The notes under the pieces: model-generated | What the model was told of the DNA's origin: nothing | Database searches by the model: none | Seen by the model: only the letters and a program-made list of their open reading frames with translations | Position numbers and translations under genes: made by a program | Part shown: one piece after another, positions 1 through 7,009 of the stretch | Layout: each line of letters starts with the position of its first letter | Numbering within the stretch: the first letter of the stretch is position 1 | From: JAWLGW01 sp964569055 | Lineage (GTDB): Bacteria; Planctomycetota; J058 | Direction: 5' to 3' | Length of the DNA stretch: 33,648 nt | NCBI GenBank assembly: GCA_964569055.1 | Contig: CAZMSZ010000034.1 | Span: 1 to 33,648, forward strand

Positions 1-36
1 TCGGAATCGGAGTCGGAATCGGAGTCGGAGTCGAGG
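1..36. repeat. Hexanucleotide microsatellite (tcggaR)n
   Basis: Five consecutive units of tcggaa or tcggag are followed by a diverged sixth unit (tcgagg). The run touches the left window edge, so its full length is unknown. Depending on frame and strand it would encode Ser-Glu, Asp-Ser or Thr-Pro/Ile-Pro dipeptides. Confidence 0.8.
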
Positions 37-48
37 AGCCTCGCACGA

Positions 49-190
49 GCGACAGCTCCTTGCCGGACTTGGTCCAAGGAGGGATCCTCGCAGCGACAGC
101 TCTTCCTTGGCGGACTTGGCGCCCTTGGCGGTCGTTCATTACCGCCGGGGAGCTGACCTCACGGGCGACAGCTCTTCTTGGCGGTCTCGG
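49..190. repeat. Three degenerate direct repeats of about 25 bases
   Basis: Copies begin at about 49, 93 and 165. Each starts with gcgacagctc and continues with a cttggcgg-like stretch (cttgccgg in the first copy). The second and third copies are closest to each other. Spacing is irregular (44 and 72 bases), unlike a CRISPR array. The function is unknown. Confidence 0.55.
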
Positions 191-266
191 GCTCGTCCTC
201 GACGGACCGTAGGCCGCAGCGCCGTACCCGCTGGAGCGGCGCGGCGCGGCTCGCTACGCTCGCGGG

Positions 267-3200
267 ATGAGCTCGCACGAGGGGCACCCCCAGGCGGCGC
301 GGCTGCAGGAGCTGCTGCGGCAGGCGGTGGCGCTGGGACGGCTCGACGCCGAGCGGGCCCGGGCGGCCTGGGAGGTGCTCGCGCCGCTGCCGGCGCAGCC
401 GCGGGCTCGGGCGGCGCTCGAGGCGCTCGGGGTTCAGCCCGAGGTGGTGGCGACCCTGCTGGCGCACCTCCCGGCGGGCGGGGCCGCCGCCGACCTGGCG
501 CTGAGCGGGACGGCCAGCGGGGAGCGCCAGCCGACGCACGCCCTGCCGCCCACGCCGCCGGCGGGGTGGGCGACGGGGGCCACGGCGGTCAGCGTGCGCG
601 GCAGCGGGAAGCTGCGCGGGCTGCCCGATCAGGGGCCGCAGCCGGGCGAGCGGGTCGGCCCGTTCACGGTGGTGCGCGTCCTGGGGCGGGGCGGCATGGG
701 GGTGGTGCTGGAGGCCGCCGCGGAGGACGGGCGGCGGGTGGCGCTCAAGCTGATGCTCGAGCTGGCGCAGGAGCGCGCCGCGCGCCGGTTCTCGCGCGAG
801 ATGCGCGCCCTCGCCGCGCTCGACCACACCAACGTGGTGCCCTTGGTGGCGAGCTCGCCCGAAGGCGAGGCGCCGCCCTGGCTGGCCATGGAGCTGGTGG
901 AGGGACGCGACCTCGAGGCCCGCCTGGCGGACGGGCTGCCCACGTTCGAGGAGACCGCGCGCCTGATCGAGGGCGTGGCGCGCGGGCTCGCCCACGCCCA
1001 CCGCCACGGCGTGATCCACCGCGACCTCAAGCCGGCCAACGTGCTGCTGCGCGCCGACGGGACGCCGGTGATCACCGACTTCGGGCTGGCCCGCGAGCTC
1101 GACGGCTCGCGGTTCACCCGCACCGGGACGCAGCTCGGCACGCTCCCCTACATGTCGCCCGAGCAGGTGCGCGGCGAGCGCGAGGTGGGTCCGCCGAGCG
1201 ACGTGTGGGCGCTCGGCGCGCTGCTCTACCGCTGCCTCACCGGGCGCGAGCCGTTCGCGGCCGAGTCGGCGTTCGCGATGACCGAGCAGATCCAGAAGGC
1301 CGCCTTCCCTCCGCCGCGGCAGCTCGAGCCCTCGCTCCCGGCCGACCTCGAGGCGACCTGCCTGGCCTGCTTGCGCGCCGACCCGGCGGCCCGCCCGAGC
1401 GCGCTCGCGGTGGCGCTCGCGCTGCGCAGCCGGAGCGGCCTCGCCGCGCGCCGCCGGCGGGCCCCGCTGATCGCGGGCGCCGCGGCCGGTCTCGCGCTCG
1501 TCCTCGCCGCCCTGCTGCGCTCCTCGAGCGAACCGAGCGAGCCGCCCTCGGCGGCCGCGCCCCCCTCGGCCGTCGTGACCCCGCCCACGCCCGCCGAGCC
1601 GGCGCGCGGCGCCCCGTGGCCCGAGCCCCCGCCGCCCTGGGCGCGCCTGTGGGCCCTGGCCGACGACGCCGCCCCCACGCTCGACCCGCCCGGCGCCTGG
1701 CGCGACCCCGCGCGGGTGGCGCCGCTCGAGGCGGACCCCACCGGACGCGCCGCGCTCTACCTCGGCGAGGTGGAGCAGCTCCCGGGCGGGCGCCTGCGCG
1801 TGCGCTACCGCGACCTCGCGCGCGCGCTGCGGCTCGAGGTCTCCACTCCGGGCGACTTCGTGCTCGAGGAGCCCGGGGCCGGTCCGCCGCGGCGCCTGGA
1901 CCGCGAGCCCGACGCGTTCGCGCTGCGCGCCGGCAACGACACCACCGGGCTCCAGTTCGCGCTCGGCGAGGCGCGCTGGGAGGGGCTGCGCCTGACGCTG
2001 CGCGTCCGCCGGGTCGAGCCGGTGGACAGCGAGAACTTCGCCGTCCGGCTCGGCGCGGGCGACGGCGCGTCGCAGCTCCACTGGTCGGGGCGGAGCCGGG
2101 TGCTCGGCACGGCGCGCGTCAAGGTGCCGTTGGCTCTCGACGCCTGGACCAGCCTCGACTTCGCGCCGGGGGCCGCTCCGGGCAAGCGGGTGCGGGCCGG
2201 CGGGGTGCCGCTCGAGGCGCTCGACGCGGCGGCCGGCCGCGGCGCGCCGCTGGGGGGCGTGCGCTTCAGCGTGTTCGAGGCGCACGTGGCGCTGGCCGAC
2301 GTGACGGTCGAAGGAGCGCCGCGCCGGCCCGACCGTCCGGCGCTGGCCTGGGCGCCCGGGGCGGTCGGTCGCAACGCTCGCCTGGCGGCGGCCTTCAGCG
2401 CGGGTGGCGCGGCGGGCGCGTCGGGCGGCCCGGTGCTCGCGCTGGGCGACCCCGCGGGCGAGGCCTACCTGCTCGAGCTCGACCCCCTGCGCGGGTTGTG
2501 CCTGCGGCGCGGCGAGCGGCTGCTGGCCGTGGCCCCGGTCCCGCGCGTGCAGCAGGAGCGCCCCGGCTGGCTGGCGCTCGAGCGGGAGGGCGAGCTCCTG
2601 CGGGGAGAGGTGACCCTGGGCGACGCCCGCTACGAGCTCACGGTCGCCGACCCGCTCCCGCTCACGGCCGCGGCGCTGCGCGCCGGCTACGGCTCGAGCG
2701 CGCCCGCGCTCACCTTCGAGGCGGTGGCCGTCCACACGCGTCCGGCCACGGCGGGCGGGGCCACGCTGCCGGCCGATCCGGCCGCGGCGCTCGCGGCGCT
2801 CGAGGCGGCCGGGGACGCGCCGCGCACGCGCTGGCGGCGAGGCGCGCTGCGCCTGGCGCGCGCCGCCTCGCCCGACTGGCTGGCGCCCGAGCTGGCCGGG
2901 CCGCGGGCCGGGCCGGCGCGGGCGGCGGAGGCCCGGCGCGCGGCGGTAGACCTCGAGGCCGCGGCGGCCGCCCTCGAGGACTCGCCCGCCCGCCGCGACG
3001 CCCTGGCGCGCGCCCTGGCCGCCCGGATCGCCGCGGCCGACGGCGAGGCGGCCGAGGCCCGCGCGCGCGAGCTGGTCGCCGACGCGGGGCTGGAGCGGGC
3101 CCGCGAGGTCTTCGCCGCGCTCCACTGGCTCGAGGGGCGGCCGGTCGCGCTGGAGCAGCTCGTGAGCGGCGTGTGCTCGGTGCGCGACGTGCCCACCCGC

Positions 3201-3977
3201 GACGCGGGCATGCGCGCGGCGCTGGTCCTGGTGCCCGAGGAGGAGGCGCGGCTGTGCCGCGAGCGGGCGTCGAACCTGCGGGTCGCGCGACCCCGCCCCG
3301 ACCCGCGCACCCCCGAGGGGCGCGCCCGGCTGGAGCAGGCGCTGCAGCTCCTGGAGCGCGCCCTCACCCTCGGCGACGACCCGACCGAGGTCCACGGCTA
3401 CACCGCCGACACGCTGATGGACCTCGGCCGGTTCGAGCAGGCGGCGGTCGCCTGGACGCGCGCCCTCGCCGCCAAGGACCACTGGTGGGGCTACACGCGC
3501 CGCGCCCTGTGCCTGGCCCAGCTCCGCCGCTTCCGCGAGGCGCTCCTCTCCGCCCTCGGCGCGCTCCGCTGCGCGCGCACGCGCGGCGACGTGCACGACC
3601 TCGTCGCCAAGCTGGCCCAGGCCGCGGCCCAGAGCGGCGCCCCCGGCCTGGCCGCGGTGGCGGCCGTGGCGCTGGGCGAGGAGCTGCCCGAGGGCCCGCG
3701 CGCCCAGCTCCGCGCCCAGGCCCGCGAGCTGGCCCGCGTCGCGACCGCCCAGCTCGGCCCCGAGGCCGACCTCGCCCGCTACGCGCAGGTGTGGCTCGGC
3801 GAGCCTCTCCCGCCCGAGCACGACCCGGCCGCCGGCCCGCTGGCGCTCCTCGCCCCCGCCCGCGCCGGCGACGCCGCGGCCCGCGCGGCGCTCCGCGAGG
3901 CGGTCCGCCTGGACGAGACGGTGCGCCAGCTCGCGCTCCTCGACCGCGAGCTGGCCGAGCAGGTGGCGGGCAGGTGA
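267..3977 (+). CDS. Membrane Ser/Thr protein kinase with large extracytoplasmic C-terminus and TPR-like region
   Basis: This 1236-residue protein starts at the ATG at 267. After a helical N-terminal region comes a complete Hanks-type kinase domain: glycine loop GRGGMG (about 140-145), ATP-binding Lys161, HRDLKPAN with catalytic Asp253, DFG at 271-273 and SPE at 297-299. An Arg-rich stop-transfer signal and one membrane segment (about 399-418) lead into a Pro/Ala linker and some 800 residues that should lie outside the cytoplasm. That part includes a beta-rich stretch recalling concanavalin/LamG-like folds (about 480-850, tentative) and a TPR-like helical repeat region (about 1010-1110). The likely role is a receptor kinase phosphorylating Ser/Thr in cytosolic targets; the ligand is unknown. 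The stop overlaps the GTG of the next gene by four bases (GTGA), implying translational coupling. Confidence 0.93.
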   Translation: MSSHEGHPQAARLQELLRQAVALGRLDAERARAAWEVLAPLPAQPRARAALEALGVQPEVVATLLAHLPAGGAAADLALSGTASGERQPTHALPPTPPAGWATGATAVSVRGSGKLRGLPDQGPQPGERVGPFTVVRVLGRGGMGVVLEAAAEDGRRVALKLMLELAQERAARRFSREMRALAALDHTNVVPLVASSPEGEAPPWLAMELVEGRDLEARLADGLPTFEETARLIEGVARGLAHAHRHGVIHRDLKPANVLLRADGTPVITDFGLARELDGSRFTRTGTQLGTLPYMSPEQVRGEREVGPPSDVWALGALLYRCLTGREPFAAESAFAMTEQIQKAAFPPPRQLEPSLPADLEATCLACLRADPAARPSALAVALALRSRSGLAARRRRAPLIAGAAAGLALVLAALLRSSSEPSEPPSAAAPPSAVVTPPTPAEPARGAPWPEPPPPWARLWALADDAAPTLDPPGAWRDPARVAPLEADPTGRAALYLGEVEQLPGGRLRVRYRDLARALRLEVSTPGDFVLEEPGAGPPRRLDREPDAFALRAGNDTTGLQFALGEARWEGLRLTLRVRRVEPVDSENFAVRLGAGDGASQLHWSGRSRVLGTARVKVPLALDAWTSLDFAPGAAPGKRVRAGGVPLEALDAAAGRGAPLGGVRFSVFEAHVALADVTVEGAPRRPDRPALAWAPGAVGRNARLAAAFSAGGAAGASGGPVLALGDPAGEAYLLELDPLRGLCLRRGERLLAVAPVPRVQQERPGWLALEREGELLRGEVTLGDARYELTVADPLPLTAAALRAGYGSSAPALTFEAVAVHTRPATAGGATLPADPAAALAALEAAGDAPRTRWRRGALRLARAASPDWLAPELAGPRAGPARAAEARRAAVDLEAAAAALEDSPARRDALARALAARIAAADGEAAEARARELVADAGLERAREVFAALHWLEGRPVALEQLVSGVCSVRDVPTRDAGMRAALVLVPEEEARLCRERASNLRVARPRPDPRTPEGRARLEQALQLLERALTLGDDPTEVHGYTADTLMDLGRFEQAAVAWTRALAAKDHWWGYTRRALCLAQLRRFREALLSALGALRCARTRGDVHDLVAKLAQAAAQSGAPGLAAVAAVALGEELPEGPRAQLRAQARELARVATAQLGPEADLARYAQVWLGEPLPPEHDPAAGPLALLAPARAGDAAARAALREAVRLDETVRQLALLDRELAEQVAGR

Positions 3978-4080
3978 GCGGTCGCAGCGCGCCGCGATCC
4001 GCCCGCGGGTGGGTCCGGCGTGCGCTGCTGCGGGCAACGCTCGCGGGCAGCGCCGGCGCGCTGGTCGCGGCGCTCGTCGG
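3974..4080 (+). CDS. N-terminal fragment of a membrane or exported protein, cut by assembly gap
   Basis: A GTG at 3974 overlaps the stop of the upstream kinase (GTGA). It opens a frame that runs to the N block and is therefore truncated after about 35 residues. The visible part has a strongly basic N-terminus (several Arg in the first 22 residues) followed by a hydrophobic Leu/Ala/Val/Gly stretch, the pattern of a signal peptide or membrane anchor. The four-base overlap and this composition make it credible as the second gene of the kinase operon. The gene must end, or be broken, within the gap, because the far side of the gap begins with the stop codon of a gene on the other strand. The product cannot be identified. 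Confidence 0.55.
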
Positions 4081-4180
4081 NNNNNNNNNNNNNNNNNNNN
4101 NNNNNNNNNNNNNNNNNNNNNNNNNNNNNNNNNNNNNNNNNNNNNNNNNNNNNNNNNNNNNNNNNNNNNNNNNNNNNNNN
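4081..4180. other. Assembly gap (100 N)
   Basis: Exactly 100 N, a placeholder of unknown true length. The left flank is inside a + strand gene. The right flank begins directly with the TAG stop of the - strand kinase. The flanks share no obvious sequence overlap. Confidence 0.99.
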
Positions 4181-5875
4181 CTACCCGCCCCGCGCCGCGT
4201 CGATCGCGGCGACCACCTCGGCCGGGGTGTAGCGCTCCTCGCGGCGCTTGCAGGTCATGCGGGCGACGAGCGCGCTCAAGGCGGGGCTCAGCTCGGGGTT
4301 GTAGGTGCGCGGGTCGGGCACGTCCTCGAGGATGTGGCGCACCAGGATCGCGCCCTGGGAGCGGCCGGTGAACGGGACGCGGCCGGTCGTGAGGTGGAAC
4401 AGCGAGATCCCGAGCGAGTAGACGTCGCTGCGCATGTCGAGGTCGTCCTCGCCGCGGGCCTGCTCGGGCGAGATGTAGAACGGCGTGCCGACCGTGGTGC
4501 CCGCCATGGTGACGCCGTTCTCCGACTGGTCGAGCAGCTTCACGATCCCAAAGTCGCAGATCTTCGCCACGCCCTCGCCGGTGACCATCACGTTCTCGGG
4601 CTTGATGTCGCGGTGCACGATCCCGGCCGCGGCCGCCGGGTCGAGGCCGAGCGCCACCTGGCGCGTGATCTCGAGGGCGCGCGGCTCGGGGAGGCGCCCC
4701 TCGCGCTTGAGCACCGCGTCGAGCGTCTCGCCCTCCACGAACTCGAGCGCCAGATAGTAGTACTCCTCGCTCCCGCCGAAGTCGAAGGCCCGCACCACGT
4801 GGGGGTGCTCGATCCGCATCAGGGCCATGGCCTCGCGCTTGAACCGCTCGAGGTACTGCGTCTTCTCGGCCAGGCGCAGCGGGAGGATCTTGAGCGCGGT
4901 CGAGCGGTCGCTGAACACGTGGCGCGCCTTGTAGACCACGCCCATGGCGCCCTTGCCGAGCTCCTCGATGATCTCGTAGCCGTAGATCGGGCAGCTCTCG
5001 GGGTCGACCGCCGGGGCGGCCGGGAGCGAGGCCGAGGCGAGCGGGTCGGCGGGGGCCTCGACCGGCGGCCGCGCGGCGCTCGCCGGCGCGGCGGCGGGCT
5101 CGTCGGGCTCGACCGGCGCGGGCTCGGCGGCGCGGCGCGGCGGGTCGATCGCGGGGCGGGCCGCGGCGGCCTCGATCGCCGTCTCGAGCGGGCCCACCTC
5201 GATCGCGGGCGCGGTCCGCGGCTCGGCGCGGCTGGCGGCGGCGACCGCGTCGGCGCGGGCCCGCGCCGCGGAGGCGGCGGCGAGCGCCTGGCGCGGGAAG
5301 GAGCTCGTCACCACGGGAGGGCGGCGCGTGGCGCGCGCCTCGTCGTGCACGGCGCCCTGGGCGGCCGAGGCGAACACCTCCTCCACCCGGCGGGCCTCCT
5401 CGGCGGTGAAGTGCGGCCCGAGCGTGGCGACGAGGTTCTTGAGCGCCTGCACCCGCTCGGCGCGCGCCTCCTCCAGCCGCTCCTCCATACGCGCGCGCAG
5501 GTTCGCGGCCTGCCGCGCCGTGAGCAGCCCGAGCTCCACCAGCAGCACGGCCAGCGTCTCCTGGAACGAGCCGGCGCGCACCCGGTTGTAGAGCTCGCGC
5601 ACGCGCGCGTCGGCCACGACCCGGCTCTGCTGGACCAGGCGGGCCAGCGTCCGCTCGACCTCCACCCGCTCCACGAGCGCCACGTTGCGCCGCCCGCGCT
5701 CGAGCGCCTGCGCGCCGCCGGGGCCGGCCAGCGGGCCGCGCGCCAGCGCCTCGGTCAGGCCGATCGTCTGGCCGCTGGCCGCGACCTCGCGCAGCGCCGC
5801 CCACATGCCCTGCGGGGTCACCGCGCCCTCGTGTAGCAGGAGCCGGCCCGCGATCACGTCGGCGTAGGTCAGCAT
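4181..5875 (-). CDS. Cytosolic Ser/Thr protein kinase with N-terminal helical repeat module
   Basis: This protein has 564 residues. I prefer the ATG at 5875 to an in-frame TTG at 5956, because 5956 lies upstream of a good -10 box at 5930-5925. Residues 1-135 are helical and contain 'G..L...G.LT..Q...A' patterns like those in MshEN/GspE-N-type or planctomycete kinase N-termini (tentative). A low-complexity Ala/Pro/Glu linker (about 180-290) follows. The C-terminal kinase domain is complete: GKGAMG loop (308-313), Lys329, HRDIKPEN with Asp423, DFG at 441-443 and an ISPEQ segment near 468-472. There is no membrane segment after the kinase domain, so it should be soluble. The stop codon is the first triplet after the gap, so nothing of this gene is missing. 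It diverges from rsgA. Confidence 0.92.
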   Translation of the reverse strand: MLTYADVIAGRLLLHEGAVTPQGMWAALREVAASGQTIGLTEALARGPLAGPGGAQALERGRRNVALVERVEVERTLARLVQQSRVVADARVRELYNRVRAGSFQETLAVLLVELGLLTARQAANLRARMEERLEEARAERVQALKNLVATLGPHFTAEEARRVEEVFASAAQGAVHDEARATRRPPVVTSSFPRQALAAASAARARADAVAAASRAEPRTAPAIEVGPLETAIEAAAARPAIDPPRRAAEPAPVEPDEPAAAPASAARPPVEAPADPLASASLPAAPAVDPESCPIYGYEIIEELGKGAMGVVYKARHVFSDRSTALKILPLRLAEKTQYLERFKREAMALMRIEHPHVVRAFDFGGSEEYYYLALEFVEGETLDAVLKREGRLPEPRALEITRQVALGLDPAAAAGIVHRDIKPENVMVTGEGVAKICDFGIVKLLDQSENGVTMAGTTVGTPFYISPEQARGEDDLDMRSDVYSLGISLFHLTTGRVPFTGRSQGAILVRHILEDVPDPRTYNPELSPALSALVARMTCKRREERYTPAEVVAAIDAARGG

Positions 5876-5924
5876 TGGGCGTCCCGGGCGCTCTCCGGCC
5901 CCGCTGCCCCGCGGGAGCGCCGCG

Positions 5925-5930
5925 AGTATA
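5925..5930 (-). promoter_or_regulatory. -10 box TATACT for the - strand kinase
   Basis: On the - strand the hexamer reads TATACT, five of six matches to TATAAT. The expected start is near 5918, giving a leader of about 43 bases before the ATG at 5875. No good -35 is present at normal spacing. The same hexamer precedes the sigma-70 gene and the pseudokinase gene. Confidence 0.5.
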
Positions 5931-5936
5931 TCGCCA

Positions 5937-5954
5937 GGGGCGGGAGATCGCCCC
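5937..5954. repeat. Inverted repeat between divergent kinase and rsgA promoters
   Basis: Perfect 6-base arms, ggggcg (5937-5942) and cgcccc (5949-5954), are separated by 6 bases. The repeat lies upstream of the -10 box of the - strand kinase, in the -35 area, and upstream of the rsgA -10. It could be an operator. In DNA this GC-rich such a repeat can also arise by chance. Confidence 0.3.
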
Positions 5955-6005
5955 AAGTGCTCGACTCGCCGTCCCTTAGCGCCGAAGGCCGCCCGCGCGC
6001 TCCCG

Positions 6006-6011
6006 TATAAT
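6006..6011 (+). promoter_or_regulatory. -10 box TATAAT of rsgA, implying a leaderless transcript
   Basis: A perfect TATAAT ends at 6011. Counting seven bases on puts the transcription start at about 6018, and the GTG start codon of rsgA is at 6019. No recognisable -35 lies 16-18 bases upstream. In DNA this GC-rich a perfect TATAAT in an intergenic region is unlikely to be chance. Confidence 0.6.
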
Positions 6012-6018
6012 CGACCCC

Positions 6019-7008
6019 GTGACCCTCCTCGCCGGGACCGTGACCAAGATCGTCGGTAGCGCCACCGCCGTGGCCACCGACGAGGGCACGTTCCAGTGCG
6101 ACCTGCGCGCGCGCCTGTTCCGCCGCAAGGGCGAGCGGCTCGCCGTCGGGGACGAGGTCGAGGTCCAGCCCGTCGATGGGTCGGGCAGCGCGTGCGAGGC
6201 CGAAGCGGCGCGCGAGCAGGCGGGGCCCGAGGGGCCCCGCGGGGTGATCGAGGCGATCGAGCCGCGCCGCACCGCGCTCCGCCGGGTCCGCGACTTCAAG
6301 CGCGACCAGGTGGTGTGCGCCAACGTGGACCGCGTGTTCGTGGTGGTCGCGGCGCTCGACCCGCCCTACAAGCGCGCGTTCATCGACCGGCTGATCGTGG
6401 CCTGCGAGCGCGACGGGCTCGAGCCGTTCCTGGTGTTCAACAAGGTCGACCTCGCCAGCCCCGAGTACCTCGAGCTGGTCCGCGAGGACGCGGCCGTCTA
6501 CGAGGCGCTCGGCTACCCCACGCTGCTCCTGAGCGCCGTCACCGGCGTCGGGCTGGGCGAGCTGACCGAGGCGTTCCGCGGCCGGATCTCGGCGGTGGTC
6601 GGCCCCTCGGGCGTGGGCAAGTCGACGCTCCTCAACGCGGTGTGCCCGGGCGTGCAGCTGCGGACCGGCGAGGTGAGCGAGCAGGACGGACGCGGGCGCC
6701 ACACCACCACCGCCGCCGAGCTGGTCGCGCTCCCCTCGCGCGACGGGTTCGTGGTCGACACCCCCGGGCTGCGCGGGTTCGGCCTGTGGGACCAGGAGCC
6801 GCGCGAGATCCTGCAGGGCTTCCGCGAGCTGGCGGCGGTGAGCGGCTGCCGGTTCCGCGACTGCATGCACAGGAGCGAGCCCGACTGCGCGGTGCGGGCC
6901 GCCGTCGAGGCGGGCGAGATCGACGAGGAGCGCCACCAGAGCTACCTGCGCCTGGTCGAGGAGGTCGAGGCGAACGCCGGCGCGCGCCAGGCCGCGCGGA
7001 GGCGCTGA
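6019..7008 (+). CDS. rsgA: Ribosome small subunit-dependent GTPase A
   Basis: The 329-residue protein has the circularly permuted GTPase layout of the RsgA/YjeQ family, which helps mature the 30S ribosomal subunit. An N-terminal OB-fold (about 1-95) is followed by NKVD (G4, 141-144), a switch/G5-type SAVTG (172-176), the P-loop GPSGVGKS (195-202), the GRHTTT motif (226-231) and DTPG (G3, 247-250). A C-terminal zinc site is formed by Cys277, Cys282, His284 and Cys290. Length and motif order are normal for the family. The GTG start sits at the predicted transcription start (TATAAT at 6006-6011). It is the first gene of a block: its TGA ends one base before the TTG start of the zinc-finger phosphatase. 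Confidence 0.96.
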   Translation: MTLLAGTVTKIVGSATAVATDEGTFQCDLRARLFRRKGERLAVGDEVEVQPVDGSGSACEAEAAREQAGPEGPRGVIEAIEPRRTALRRVRDFKRDQVVCANVDRVFVVVAALDPPYKRAFIDRLIVACERDGLEPFLVFNKVDLASPEYLELVREDAAVYEALGYPTLLLSAVTGVGLGELTEAFRGRISAVVGPSGVGKSTLLNAVCPGVQLRTGEVSEQDGRGRHTTTAAELVALPSRDGFVVDTPGLRGFGLWDQEPREILQGFRELAAVSGCRFRDCMHRSEPDCAVRAAVEAGEIDEERHQSYLRLVEEVEANAGARQAARRR

Positions 7009-7009
7009 G

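Larger units (their letters stand above)
1..266. other. Non-coding left edge, low complexity
   Basis: I see no convincing gene here. The stretch begins with a hexanucleotide repeat and continues with three degenerate copies of a roughly 25-base unit. A reading frame on the - strand is open from an ATG at 138 to the left edge (46 codons, ending in Thr-Pro/Ile-Pro dipeptides), but it is made of the repeat sequence, so I do not call it a gene. The kinase gene starts at 267 with no clear ribosome binding site directly upstream. Confidence 0.5.

Noticed and set aside
49..190. CRISPR array
   Set aside because: Only three diverged copies at irregular spacing, and no cas genes in the window.
107..5836. 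Very long open frames on both strands (107-5836 + and 159-5804 -) running through the first gap
   Set aside because: They exist because stop codons are rare at this GC content and N runs contain none. Their translations are Arg/Ala/Gly-rich with no domains, while real kinases lie in other frames.
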